In this document: positions 1-11,790 of the stretch, in pieces
Layout: the number at the start of each line of letters is the position of its first letter
Position numbering within the stretch: position 1 is the first letter of the stretch
Origin: Anarhynchus alexandrinus
Taxonomy: Eukaryota > Chordata > Aves > Charadriiformes > Charadriidae
Reading direction: 5' to 3'
DNA length: 64,000 bases
Assembly (NCBI GenBank): GCA_008711295.1
Contig: VUYV01000122.1
Location: 843,914-907,913, forward strand
Notes under the pieces: model-generated
Database searches by the model: none
Told to the model about the DNA's origin: nothing
The model's input: only the letters and a program-made list of their open reading frames with translations
Translations under genes and position numbers: made by a program

Positions 1-982
1 CCTGCAAGGTGTTTTAAAGTCTTGTAATCATTCAGCAAAGCATTTGGACAGCACTTCTTTAATTTTAAGCGGAGGAATAACTGCACTTGTTAAAATATGT
101 TGTAGAGTATGTAGTACCTTTCAGAATAAATTCAAGCAGTAGAATTAAGTATAAAATACTGTTGAACTTCTGTACCTCTAAAATCAACACCAAAGCTTTT
201 ACATTTTTGAAGCCAAGTGATGAATTTATTCCTCATAACATTAATTTTAATTTCTTTACGGAATCTAATGCAATCTTTATGTTAACATTCTATTATGTAA
301 AATGTAATGCTTTTTAATTTCAGATTAAGATTAACGTTTTAGAAATATACCCTACTGCAGTGATAATACCCTTCTTTTTGTAAGGAATAGACATTTTCTG
401 TTCTTTTTTCCCCCCTCTAATTTAACTAAAATTAAAAATCTGTGCATGGTATAATCAGAAAAATCAGGGCACTAAAACTGTGCATTTTTATTAGCTGTTG
501 AGAACACCTAACACAGGAACGGTGTAGTGCACTAAGAACCAAACTGCAGTACACTTGAAGCAAACAGTGGCATTATACCTCTCTCTATAAATATATATAA
601 ATATATATAAAATGTATATATGTATACACACAAACACACACAGAGTAATAAAAGCAAGTTACAAGGTTTATGGACTACTTCTTCCCTTGCCAGCCTCTCA
701 CCACCCACAAATGCTCTTCCAAGATATTTTGCAACAATGTTTTCCAAATTAGCTAGCAATAAGAATTTCAAATATTAGTCTTTTCCTTTAATGGTATCAT
801 ACAATTTTATATGCAAAAGAGTATTTCAGTGAACTCTCCTCCAAAAAACATTATATTATCATCATAGCTGAAAACATACTCCTAGCAAATATTTTCACAT
901 TAAAATATTAAAGGGAAATTGTTTTAAACATTTATTTCTTAGAAAAAATGATGCAGAACCATGAGTTCAGGAAACAATTTAC
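1..982 (-). other. CADM2: CADM2 intron, 5' part (downstream of the exon)
   Basis: This is intron sequence after the donor at 982-981. It is AT-rich. Short open frames on both strands have no recognisable domain and end in low-complexity sequence. The only distinct element is the AT/CA microsatellite at 580-652. No second exon is visible; the next CADM2 exon, completing the first Ig domain, must lie left of the window. Confidence 0.85.
580..652. repeat. AT/CA-rich microsatellite
   Basis: Imperfect (TA)n with interspersed AAATATATAT units followed by TATACACACAAACACACACAG. Tandem low-complexity sequence likely to vary in length; no coding meaning. Confidence 0.8.
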
Positions 983-1132
983 CTTTCTTGTCATCGAAGT
1001 ACAATGTCTGTTGAGCTGGATTTGACCACTGGAGGGAGGTGTTATCATTTTGATCGACCCTGCAGGTCAAATTTGCTGTTCCCCCTTCAACAACCGTAAC
1101 GTTCTGTGTAAGTGGAAACTGCCCTTGGCTGC
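983..1132 (-). CDS. CADM2: CADM2 internal coding exon (first half of N-terminal Ig V-type domain), partial gene
   Basis: Read on the minus strand this 150-bp segment is open throughout: 2 bases completing a Gly codon, 49 full codons, then 1 base. It starts SQGQFPLTQNVTVVEGG and ends NPAQQTLYFDDKK, which I recognise as CADM2 (SynCAM2/Necl-3); the paralogues CADM1 and CADM3 differ clearly here. The acceptor is CCCTCAG at 1139-1133 and the donor is G|GTAAATTG with GT at 982-981, so the exon is phase 1 at both ends. Residue numbers count from the first full codon: the B-strand Cys is Cys23 (bases 1062-1064), the core Trp is Trp35 (1026-1028), and the N-glycosylation sequons are N10-V-T, N20-L-T and N30-T-S. 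The partner Cys of the Ig disulfide must lie in the next exon, left of the window. Known role: a single-pass synaptic/axonal adhesion protein with three Ig domains, binding other CADMs across the cleft through the first domain. The start codon and signal peptide are not here. Identification is from remembered family sequence, not a search. Confidence 0.95.
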
Positions 1133-1203
1133 CTGAGGGAGGGGAGGGGAGGGGAGGGGAGGGATGGAGAAGGGAAGAAAGAAAGAGAAAAAAAGAAAGG
1201 GTT
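1133..1203 (-). promoter_or_regulatory. CADM2: CADM2 splice acceptor with about 65-nt polypyrimidine tract; opposite strand G-rich
   Basis: In the sense (minus) direction the intron ends with a nearly unbroken run of C and T from about 1203 to the CAG at 1135-1133, with one adenine near 1166. The half nearest the exon is a tandem CCCCT array (plus strand (GGGGA)n, 1136-1165) and the distal half is CTTT-type. A typical vertebrate tract is 15-25 nt, so this is unusually long. A plausible branch point lies just upstream in CTTAAAC near 1205. On the plus strand there are at least five runs of three or four G separated by one A, enough for a G-quadruplex. Such tandem arrays often vary in length between individuals. 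Confidence 0.85.
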
Positions 1204-2226
1204 TAAGTTGTAGAACTGAATTTATTGCAGCAACTTACCACAGATGACAGAGTCTGAATTCAGTGTGATCTATTCTGGCCAAAGAAAGGTAGTACAACAC
1301 ATTGAAAAAAATTACATTTGCAATATATTTTCTGTATCCAAGAAACAGATAGATTAATTAAGAAATAGAGATTCCCCCCCCCCCCNCTCCCCCGTAAGTC
1401 ATACTAATTAGTTTCAAAGAAATACTCTGCAATTTTATCTCCTCAGACATACCCAAACATCCAGGATATGCCTTCGCATAGGGCTCAAGGGCTACATGCC
1501 TGCACAGATGTTTCAGTACATAGAATATAGTTAAATAGGTGTTGAAAACATCACTGAAATCATAACATAAAAATCTGCATAGGATTTTTTAAATAGAGGG
1601 ACAGGGCAGCCTTGACTCCCTGTTTCTTTTTATGCTTTTTAAAGAACTCTCCTGCCAGGTTTTGAAAGTTGTTGGAGAGCAAATGTAGTGTGAATCTAAT
1701 ACTCGATGCATCCTCTGTTGAGGGAATATAACCTGATCTCATATGAAAATGGAAGTGATGATGTAGTGGGTCTCTTTCACATCTGTGATTCTATCCCAGA
1801 GCATTATGAATCACATTAAGTGCTTGCTGAAAAGTCACTGGGAAGACTTCCAAATACCTCTGCACAATACCAGAGCAGTAACACCCAGGTTCTTGAATCA
1901 CAAGCGTTTTCAATGGCATAGTTAGACTAAAGTGTTTATCTATTGTGAGAATAGCACACACCTTGTCAACAGCATAACACATTCTGACAAAGAGTATTGC
2001 AACAAGGCAGCACAGTAAAAACATGGAAGTAATTTTTAACATGGGTGGGGAAAGAAAAGTTCTTCAATAACAAGCAAAACATATATGAAGTTATTCAAGG
2101 ATACAATGCAAAAGAAAGACAATTCAGTGGCCTAAATGAAATATATGCTTCTTTCTTCCCATCCTTTTATACAGGTTCTATTAATACAAGAAACATTCGA
2201 GGGTAGGTTGAGCTGCTAGCATAAGG
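1204..2226. other. Intron, nothing specific seen; C-homopolymer with gap N
   Basis: AT-rich intron without a recognised element. A run of C (1375-1393) is interrupted by N at 1386, so its length is unreliable. Confidence 0.6.
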
Positions 2227-2815
2227 AATCATAGAATCATAGAATGATTTAGGTTGGAAAGGACCTTGAAGATCATTGAGTTCCAACCCCCCTGCCATAG
2301 GCAGGGACACCTCCCACTAGACCAGGTTGCCCAAGGCCACGTCCAGCCTGGCCTTGAACACCTCCAGGGATGGGGCCTCAACAACCTCTCTGGGCAACCT
2401 GTTCCAGTGCCTTACCACCCTCAAAGTGAAAAACTTCTTCCTAATGTTCAATCTAAACCTGCCCTCTTCCAGTTTGAAGCCATTCCCCCTTGTCCTGTCA
2501 CTACATGCCTTAGTAAAAAGTCCTTCCCCAGCTCTCCTGTAGGCCCCCTTTAGGTACTGAAAGGCCGCAATAAGATCTCCCCGGAGCCTTCTCTTCTCCA
2601 GGCTGAACAACCCCATCTCTCTCAGCCTCTCCTCATAGGAGAGGTGCTCCAGCCCTCGGATCATCCTTGTGGCTTTCCTCTGGACACGCTCCAGCAGGTC
2701 CATGTCCTTCTTATGTTGGGGACTCCAGAGCTGGATGCAGTACTCCAGGTGGGATCTCACGAGTGTGGAGTAGAGGGGCAGAATGACCTCCCTCGCCCTG
2801 CTGGCCGCACTAAGA
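2227..2815 (-). mobile_element. CR1 LINE, 5'-truncated, young-looking (3' UTR plus reverse-transcriptase tail)
   Basis: The element is on the minus strand. Its 3' end is at 2227, where the plus strand reads AATCATAGAATCATAGAATG, the octamer tail of CR1. Bases 2317-2841 (minus) form an unbroken reading frame of 174 codons whose last 160 or so residues are the C-terminal part of CR1 ORF2p: [20 protein letters not shown], then [20 protein letters not shown] and [19 protein letters not shown]. Homology stops near 2815, inside the region after the polymerase core, so this is a typical 5'-truncated insertion. The intact frame suggests recent activity compared with the other copies here. CR1 leaves no long target-site duplication, and none is seen. 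The copy is in the same orientation as CADM2. Confidence 0.95.
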
Positions 2816-5584
2816 AGTGTAATACCAAGACTGACACCCAAGTGGGATATGTCAGAAGTGAAAAATCTCTCTACAGTCCTACGGAGTGAACAAGCTCATG
2901 GACATGTCATATGTACATCAACGCAATTATATGTACAATATCCACTAATTATCCCAATATGGAATCACAAATCCAGCATAAAACCTTCACAGAAACATCT
3001 TATTTCAGTTGTTCTCAGCTAAGTTAAACAGGCATGCCTTCGATATGGAAGGTGCAATAATATAGAAGTCTATTATACAGTATACAGGTTTTCAGATAAC
3101 CAGAATAAGGAATTACTAAATAAGGGATTAATAATTGAACTGCTGATATTGCAAAGAATGTAATTCTAGCTAGGTTTTGACAGCTGTCCATTTCCCTATG
3201 TAAAATTATTTTGATGGCCTTAGGCCTAGTCCATAAGCATCCATGGCACTGAAACCATTAGCATTTAGGTAGTCTAACACTCTCCATAAATACTGTACAA
3301 AAAAAAAAAAATATTCTACTGTCTAAGTGTTTATAGCTTGAAAAAAATTAATAAACTATCAGCAGTGCTAAGGAAAGGTCATCTCAATAAATGAAATTAC
3401 AATAAATCTTTTATTTAAACAAAAACACTTCCTTGTCTCGGTTTAACATTAATTAATTAATTAATTAAAGGATTTCCATGAAAATGCCAAATCTGAATAA
3501 CTGGTATAATGTTTGTATAAATATCAACTTTCTGTAGATGTCTAAAGATCAAAATTTACTGTGTTATGATATTTACTATAAGAAGGTATTTACTATTAAC
3601 AGGATAATAGTTATAGTAAATAAAAAATACAGAATATTGAAAACACCATGGCTAATTTAAATGCTGCAAACAATAAATGCCAAAATTCTCATGACATCCT
3701 CTGTATCTGACACTTCATTAATCAAACCCTGCTTCTTGAAAACCACACGTTGAGAAATACTTGATGAGTGAAAAATCATAAACAAGGATGTAAAAAAAAA
3801 AGAAAACAGAAAAGATTTGTCATTTCCTTCCATTTCTCCTCTTTCAATTCCAATGTGTCAAGGAACCTCAAGATATTGCATAAATTGCTTATCGCTTAAA
3901 TTACAATTTTAAAAATCCAGAAAAATGCACACAGCCTGTTATTACTTCCACTAAATTACAGGCATCTTACCAGAGAAATAACCTTCTAAAGTATGAGTTG
4001 TGGATAAGAGCCTATGGAGGCTAAAATACTTTTTTCATACAAGAAGCATTAAACAAAACATAGCGTCAGAGATTAGCACAGTGAAATCTGTCATTTACAT
4101 TAAAGAATGGAAGATAGTTTATTAAAAAACTGCTGTAATGATTATTAACATGATGTGGGAGATCTCCCCGGGATTACCCTATATTCTCTTTTTCTGATCA
4201 TGTCAATAATTTGCTAATGATCGTCAAGTCACAGACTTGTTTGACCAAAACAGTGGTTAGTAGGTAAACTTTTCTGACCAGCCATTTAAATGGAAACTGT
4301 AGATACCATGATATGAAAGAGGGCAGAAGAACTTTCTTTTCTCTGGCCACTTTACTGAGTGCCCATGTTTTGGAAGCAAGAATTGATCTAGCATATAAAA
4401 GTGAAACCAAAGCATTCATACTACCACTTACCAATACACAAGCTGTGTGGATCTGGAGAAGATGCACATAGCTTCATAGGAAGCTTGGTGTGGAGAAAGA
4501 GGTACAGATAAAATGAGACATTTGATCTGGAAACTAGCCCAAGTGGAAAGAAGGGAGCTTGTGTGGAACAGAGAAAAATAGACAAAGCAAACCCAAAAGA
4601 ATGGATACTGCACACCTCTTAATGAGACCAAAATTATTAGTAAGTGATGGGAAAATTAAGACAAAGAAACTTTTAGGAGATTTACTTTATTGTTTGTATC
4701 AGTATCTAACTTGGGTTATTGCAGTAGGAACTTCAGGGCTGGTAGGACTGGAGAAGGTTGGAAAAGCCTAAACCAGATAGATGAACATTATGGAAAGCAT
4801 CAACATTGTGCCATTTAACACGGTATTGTAAGTGTTATGAGAAGTGTTATGCTGCTGAGGATTAGATCTGGTCTTGGGGGAACTGACGGTAGTTTGTGGG
4901 AGAGGCGTCATTTCTGTTAAATAAGTAGGTAGCATGTGCCCAGGAAGCACACCAGCAAAGGTGCCACCCCATGCAAGTGCTCAGTGGGATGACGAACCCA
5001 GGCCATTGGTGATGCAGGCAACCAGTTCTGGGTACCACCGCCGAGCTGCGGGGGCAGTGGGCTCCCACTGCAGCACAGCAACCCACAGCCAGCGTCCACA
5101 GACTGGAATCACAACATCATCCCCTGAGGTACTTGCTTTGGAAAGCACCTTTACACTTAGGATAACTTACCACCACTGCAAAAAAGCATTCATACTGCCA
5201 GCATTGAGTATGCTGGTTCTGAGCCGTGCAAACAGTTCCATTAAATCAAGAATGCTTGGTGATGAGCCTTCAATAAGACGGCAAGCCCAAAGACCCTGCC
5301 AGATTAAGGCCAGCATGTTAAAAGAAAGACAGCCTTCATCATCCTTTCAACAACCGGCTGCTAGCACTGTGGTTCTCTAGCGTGAACAGTTCTTAATATA
5401 ATTATTAAACTCCCATTTCTTAATTTCTTCCTTAAATCTGGGAGCAGAGATTGAACAAGACAATGTCTTCTCACAAAAGCATTCTGCCTTAACTTAAGAA
5501 GTCTAGTAATGGAAAACATCGTGGCACCTTTGGTAACTTATTTCAGAGAGCACTGGTCATCATTGTTTAAACGGGAAAACAGGA
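2816..5584. other. Intron, no gene seen; (ATTA)n repeat and a GC-richer patch
   Basis: AT-rich intron. A tandem TTAA/ATTA array sits at 3446-3469. Bases 4925-5110 are distinctly richer in G and C than the surroundings and open in several frames, but no domain or splice logic was recognised. Possible old repeat or chance. Confidence 0.5.
3446..3469. repeat. (TTAA)n tetranucleotide repeat
   Basis: Five consecutive ATTA/TTAA units. Confidence 0.8.
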
Positions 5585-5960
5585 TTTTATTCCTAGTCTG
5601 AATTTGTCTCACTGCAGCACCTAGCATCCACTGGCTCTTGTTATATCTTTTTCCCCTGCTCTGAAGAGCCCTCTATTATCAAATTTCTCTTGCTTTTGTA
5701 GGTACTTAGAGACTGTGATCATATCACCCATTAACCTTCCCTTTGATAATCTAAATAAATTGAGCTCCTAAGTCTTTCTGTAGAAATCATATTTTTCTAA
5801 TCCTTTAATTAGTCTGTGTCTCTTCTCTGTGCCCTCTTCAATTTGTCATCTTTTTTCTGAAGAGTGGAGCCCAGACCTGGAAACCCCACTGCAGCAGTCA
5901 CAGAAGGAAAAAATACAAAGGTGACGCCACTTCTCTACCAGCGCTTCATATTCTTGTTTG
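5585..5960 (-). mobile_element. Ancient CR1/L3-like LINE relic, antisense to plus strand
   Basis: The plus strand carries, in the right order, the complements of conserved parts of the ancient amniote CR1/L3 ORF2 tail: a segment around 5660-5765 (AGAGCCCTCTATTATC, GTACTTAGAGACTGTGATCA, TTAACCTTCCCTTTGATAA), then CTCTTCTCTGTGCCCTCTTC near 5818, GTGGAGCCCAGACCTGGA near 5864 and ACTGCAGCAG near 5887. These match the block encoding the RR(x)GDMI and LExVQRRAT-type region in relatives. Many substitutions and no open frame: old and dead. Recognised from memory of the consensus, not by alignment. Confidence 0.7.
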
Positions 5961-6809
5961 CACACCTAAATGAGTACCTTTGACCACAGGGTCAGATGGG
6001 GACCCAAGTTTGGCTGACCATGACGCCGGTGTTTTTTCTCAGACAGAGCTCCAAAGACAACCAACCCCCCCATCTCTGTTCTCCTCCTGCAGCTCTTAGA
6101 TGTACGTCCCTATGTTTCACTGGACCAAAGCATATGTTTCTCTGAGCCTGGGGATCCATGCTCTTCCTTATTTCATATATCCACAGTCTTTGTGGCATTC
6201 ACAAACGCTGCTGGCAACAATTGTGTTACCCAGGGTGTTTCTAAAAACCAACTCTGAAAACCATCTAAATAGTACAGTACCCACAGCTCTTCCCTATCCA
6301 GACAAATGCACAGACATGTGACTGTTCAATGGTGACTTCTTACGTATCACTACATTTTCACCCTATTTTTTTCAAACAGTTCTAATCTGCTTAATGCTTG
6401 TAAGGTTTGTTTTGAATAAGTTTTGATTATTGCTCAAGATGTCATGCTATTTCAAGTCAAAGGCCTGACAGCAATCAAAAGATTTTAAAGATTACATTTA
6501 CCTTTTTCTAGACATAACTGTAATTTAAGAAGTCACGAAAATATTAAATTGGTTAAACATTCATTTATATATTCAAAAACATATTGAAAATAAATTCATT
6601 CCTAATGAAGATTTGTTTTAAAACAGAGCATGATAAAAGTTTCTACTAAGGCAGAAGATTTAAGTACAAACTAATGTTCATATTTCCTTTAATGGTGGTG
6701 ATGTCAGTGAGATGTCAGTGAGACATAACCCCATGAAATTAACTGAAATCCCAGATTTCAAAATGTGAGATTTTGAAAGTATTTGAAAAGTATTCGAAAA
6801 GTATTCCTA

Positions 6810-6925
6810 AATCTACCATTGACTTCTCACATGACCTCAGGTAATTCATTTAACCCATGCTTTGCTAACCAATCTAGACACAAAAAAAATAATGATGCTT
6901 ATTCAACTTGTAAAAAGATTTGGCT
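6810..6925 (+). repeat. MIR-like (CORE-SINE) relic
   Basis: The order CACATGACCTCAGGTAATTC, ATTTAACCCATGC, then ATAATGATGCTTATT resembles the conserved MIR stretch TGTGACCTTGGGCAAGT...TTAACCTCTG...ATAATGATG. The relic is short and diverged, so the call is provisional. Confidence 0.45.
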
Positions 6926-7278
6926 CAGAAAGGATTAAAAAAATACCTTTTTTTTTTTTTCCATTTTTTATATATGTGTTTCCACTTCCTCTCATCTGAT
7001 TTCAGCCCATACTGCTGCTGATATGAGACAGAGAAGTGTACTTCTGGGGAACAGGGGCTTGAAACAGTGATAAAATAGACTTTATAATGCTTCCATTTGA
7101 GGTTATGGACAAAAATCTTTGTTACTTTGTTGCATACATTGTTTAAATCTTATATATCTTCCTGTTTGCGCATATATACTGTTAAACAACACTTCTATAG
7201 TTATTCTACAAATGATTTGAGATTATTTCTGTTCTCCCCATCTAAACACAGCTTCCTTCTTCTGGTATAAGCCCTTGC

Positions 7279-7332
7279 AATCATAGAATAGTTTGGGTTG
7301 GAAGGAACATTTAAAGGTCATCTAGTCCAATA
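7279..7332 (-). mobile_element. CR1 LINE 3'-end fragment
   Basis: The plus strand reads AATCATAGAATAGTTTGGGT then TGGAAGGAACATTTAAAGGT and ATCTAGTCCAA, the reverse complement of the last 55 or so bases of CR1. The copy is severely 5'-truncated and only one octamer remains. Confidence 0.85.
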
Positions 7333-7799
7333 ATTAAGTTATTTTTAAAAACATAAATATCTTTATTTGTGGAATTTTTTTCTTTTTTATATTTGATGCA
7401 CAAATTTTGGACACCATCAAGAAGTAAAATAAAAAAGACAGCCGATTTCCAAGGATATTAAGACTTCCAGATTTATTAATGAATCCAAGTCTACCTAAAT
7501 CTCTTTAGTTTCTGAATTGGACTCACCAATGTCACAAACACAAAAACTCTTGCATCATACTTAATTTATCTTGTTGAAAAACAAAAGCTCTTTAGTCCAG
7601 CAAAACTCCTGCATGGTCAGTATGCGTGAGCAGAAAGGAATAAAGCATGTAGCATATGACTTAATAATAATTAACGAATCATTAAATTTCAACATCCAGT
7701 GGAAAACCTCTAAGCACCTCCTACACTGATGCGGACTTCCCAGATACATCCCCTTGTAGTCTGCACTGTGTTAGCTGAACAAACCAAGATGTTTTATTT

Positions 7800-7945
7800 G
7801 TCTCTCACCGGATGGTCCCTCCATTCCCGGAACAACTTGACAGCCCTTCTCTTCCTTGAACACGAGCAGCCGGGGTGCTACACTCCACTCCAGAAATCTT
7901 AGCAGTACCTTATACAAAGGCATTAGTAATTCCTTATTTCAGGTT
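7800..7945 (-). mobile_element. Possible ancient CR1/L3-like relic
   Basis: Segments such as CAGCCCTTCTCTTCCTTGAA, CTACACTCCACTCCAGAAAT and GTACCTTATACAAAGGCATT occur in the order expected for the antisense of the CR1/L3 ORF2 tail (second-strand view of the tract encoding LVRPHLEYC...). Heavily mutated; a local alignment against amniote CR1/L3 consensus sequences would decide. Confidence 0.45.
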
Positions 7946-10900
7946 GCAGGTATAGAAAAGATGCCCAAATTTGGTACTTGTACTAAGGGCAGACTTGCTT
8001 TAGGAGATGCACTGGGACAAAAACTATCATATGGGATTACTTGATGATGACGGGACTCAGGCTTGCAAAGGCCAGGGCTCTCTTGAAAGAATGTACCCAC
8101 ATGCACTCCAGGCTTTTGCTGCCTGTAAGCTTTTAAAGAATATAGGGAGGAAAAAAAAATAAAGAAAAAGAAAAAGAGGCCCATCAGTGTCAGGAATATG
8201 GGAATTATCCAGTTTAGCTGAAGAAACAGAAAGTCAGAGTAGAGTAAGCTGGGGGATAAGAAGGTAAAATGGGGCAAGGGAAGGGTGTGAAAGTTATAAG
8301 TTTCACATGAACTTTAATTTGGACCAGAGAGAAATCCTCCCTTCAAATGCTACTTAGTAAGAATTAAAGGGACATTTTATTTTTATAAACATCTAGAAAA
8401 TGCAGAGCATGTAAATAATAAGTACTCTTGTGAACACAGATTTTTAGGTAAGTTCAGTGCAATTTACTTCGTACTTCACTGTTAACTACGGTGAATATCA
8501 GGTAGGATCGAGATAATGAATGTGACTCAGATGATCCCTGTTCTACAGACAGGGTGACCCATCCAGCTTGCTTGTTTTCTTCACAAGAAACGGTTGGCAG
8601 TGACACCTCTCCCCTCCACTGACAGGTCTGGTAGGCACACATATATATCCACTACAGTATATACAATTACGTTCTGTTCTATGATGAAACCTTGAGGCAA
8701 GTCAAACAATTTTACTGTCTCTCTGGAGTATACTAATAAAGAGAGAATGAAGAAAAAAAAAGTACTGAGGGCCCACATTACAAGTTTCATTGGAAAACAC
8801 TACAATGTTATAAAAAGGTAAATTACAGTAAGCAAAGAAGCTATTGCAAAAAGAATGTGGCATCCTGATATCACTGTCACCATACTGTATCCCACTCCCT
8901 CTGCTCATTTTAGGAAGCTTTGTTAGCAAAATTATTTCAGCTATTTTGCCTAGATGGAGCTATAGTTAAGTATATTCTATCACAGGTTGGTTTTGTGATG
9001 TTTTGTGGAGGACCAATACTGCTTTCCACTAGAATTGACAAGTTCATATCTCATTAGCCACAAGCTGTTTTCAGTCAAGAAAGACTTTTTATTTTTTCAC
9101 CCAGAAATCATGGCTCAACTGCTTTTACAGATTTTAAAACTGATTTTTATCTCAGTATGAGACAAGACTATGCAGAATAATTATCATTATTTGGTCCAGT
9201 TTGGAAACATTTATCTTGTGAGTTCATATCATGCTTATTTGTTTATATTTGGGTTTTTTTTTTTTCACTTTTTACAATTAAAATGAAAGCTTTTTAATGA
9301 GTTAAACAGTTCCATTTGATGCTTAGGTTATATATTCTAATCAATTTACCAGGCTAATTATAAAAGTGACTTGGTGGCTGTAAGCACCGAGAAAACATAA
9401 TCATCTCTTTACTTTTGTTTCTGCAGAGGTCTGTTTTTGCAGGAAACAGTTATGTTATAAATTGAGTTTCACAGTATCAGCACTGTAAGCTTTGCCTACT
9501 TGTGTCACTGTATATCAGAAGGCCATAAAAAGAAATGGGTGTGGGAAAAGAGGAGGGACTGGACAAGAGGTGACAGCAGTGAGTTCGCAATCTTTGGGCA
9601 CATCATCTCTACCTTCTCCTGCAAGCCTGGCTGCCCACCGTCCCTGTGAGTTAAACGAAGGTTCTCTGCATATGTGAGGGAAAGAATAGAGCCTATAGCT
9701 TTACTCATTCTCACACAGAAAGCCCATAGCAGAGATTTATCCTTTTCAGTCTTGTGTAGAACCACAAGGCAACGGGCTTTTAATTTGACACTTTTATAGC
9801 ATGATGTCAGCCAAAACCAGAGTCCATAAAAAATGCAAAACTGTATGAGAGGAAATAAAGAAAATAAACCTTGAGCAAATTATTTTTCAAACCAGTCAGA
9901 TTTTTTAGTGTTGACTTCAATAGGACTAGGCCGTAAAGTGAAAAAAAAACCCAACAACAATAGAGTAAATATTTGGGTGAGGAGGCAAACAACTTACTAC
10001 TTCAAATAGCAGCCTGCATCTGTAGGGAGAATGCATTAATTTTGGCCTTCTCTCTTAGCAAAGAACTAAAACATCAGAAACAAAAGCCAGTATGATGAAA
10101 CCTCTAAATACCCTGAATCAGTTTCCTGGCTTTCTCTCTTAATTTATATATGAAATAATGCAAACATCTCTCCAAGGAGATGAAGTGTTATTAGCTTGTC
10201 TTTATCTAATTTAAAGAAAGATGATACTGTGAACTGCAATTCAGCAGGCATAAACTGAGGTCTGCATTACTGTGCAACTAGTATTTCTTCTAACTTTTCT
10301 ATAGGCATGACTCCCCTTCTCTATTTTTTCAGCACAGACACTGTATAGAAGGTTAGTGTCCCAGAAATTTTGAAGAAGGAAATTCCAAAAGAAGTTGTTG
10401 CCCCTATTATTTTATTTCATTTATAACAACAGTCTTAAGAGTGTGGCAAAACAGTGACTACAGATTAAAGATAGTTTAACTCTTGATACATAGTCACCTG
10501 CTTTGCTCTGTTCTGAAAGATCAGACAGCAATGTAGCCCATGTGCTACACTGCATTCATACAGCACTTCTAAAGAAAGAGAAATTTGCCTGAGCAAAATT
10601 TGATACACAGAGAGTCTCCTACTGGGTCGATTGGGCTTTCCCAACTCGGTGTTTTAAATGGCAACAATTTAGCCCCATATCTGGATAGCATATATTTTTT
10701 AGAGTTGATCCCCAGAGAGTATGTCCTGCAAACCGTTTGCTCACTGAAGAAACATTGTTTAAAAAAGAAACCAAACAAAGAAAAAAAAAAGAGAGTGTGC
10801 TCTGGTAACTATTACATGCTCCAGTAACAAAACCACTTCCAGAGAAAATTGGAGTTAATGAGAACACTGCAGAAACTTACTACAGAATGACAGAGTTTTA

Positions 10901-11699
10901 GGAGAGAGAGAAGAAATAACTCAGAACATAACTGTTACCCCCAAACTGTGCATTCAAGGTCACTGGGCTTTTTTAAATGTTTAAGCAATTACTAAAATAA
11001 TCCAAAGCGCAAGAGCATGATGGTACAGCTGCTGATTTCAGACTATAGAATTTGTGTTAGACAGCAATAATAGAGAAGGAGGAAGGCTTTGTTCCTTCCT
11101 TCACTCCCTGTGTTTCAGGTGTATGTTTCTACAACGGCAGCTAAATCAAGATATAATTGATTCAGACTATATTTCAGTGAAAGAGATTGCAGATATAAAT
11201 TTGAGAAAATTACATATTGAAGTACTATTATTCCATAAAGATAAACAGGAAAAAGTGTGAGAGAAACAATGGAATAAAAAGTACACGCACACAGTGCTAT
11301 TTCTTAGGAACCTCGCATAAATGACTATTTTTACTCTTTTCAGACTATCACCATGGTATTATTTGCTTGTGAATAGAGAAGAGTATCCAGTGATTTTATT
11401 TATTTATTTATTTAGAAGGGGGAAAAAGGCATTCCCCTCCACCACTCTAAATTCCAGATGGAAGTTACAAACCCAAAAATAATCAAAGTGGATTTCATAT
11501 TCCTACGACTGTGATAAGAAAATGCTGAATCTCCTGTTCCTCATAAGCGCAAATATGGTTTAGAGCTTTCTGTCACTTCTTGCTTTAAAGTGCTATGCTT
11601 GATTCTTTGTGCCTCAACAAACTGTAAAGCCCTTTTTCTCTAAAATCAGAAAAGTACCCAATTCTAGCATGAAGAATAAGGAATTGGTCACTTTCATTT
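7946..11699. other. Intron, no gene or clear repeat seen
   Basis: AT-rich sequence with short chance open frames on both strands. Low-complexity tracts at 8148-8176 (A/G) and 9940-9961 (A then CAACAA), plus (TTTA)n at 11397-11416. Nothing with a recognisable domain. Confidence 0.5.
11397..11416. repeat. (TTTA)n tetranucleotide repeat
   Basis: Five TTTA units in tandem. Confidence 0.75.
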
Positions 11700-11790
11700 C
11701 TTTAAGGACCTGGGCCTCATTGTCACTGCATTTCCATTCCTAATCTGCAAAATAGGAATAATGGTATTTTCTTTCTTCACATCAGTGCTC
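11700..11790 (+). repeat. MIR-like (CORE-SINE) relic
   Basis: CATTTCCATTCCTAATCTGC followed by AAAATAGGAATAATGGTATT matches the MIR signature TTTCCTCATCTGTAAAATGGGAATAATAGTA. A following AAATACATAAAGCC could be the remnant of the element's 3' part. Diverged, as expected for an element that died before birds arose. Confidence 0.5.

Noticed and set aside
1775..1803. Possible CR1 octamer (TGTGATTCTATCCCAG)
   Set aside because: Single octamer-like word with no preceding CR1 3' UTR sequence.
2254..2553. Plus-strand frames over the CR1 copy
   Set aside because: They are the antisense of the CR1 3' UTR and ORF2 tail.
4934..5380. 148-codon open frame on the plus strand
   Set aside because: No recognisable domain, no splice context, and lies over a local GC-rich patch; overlapping frames on the other strand are equally open.
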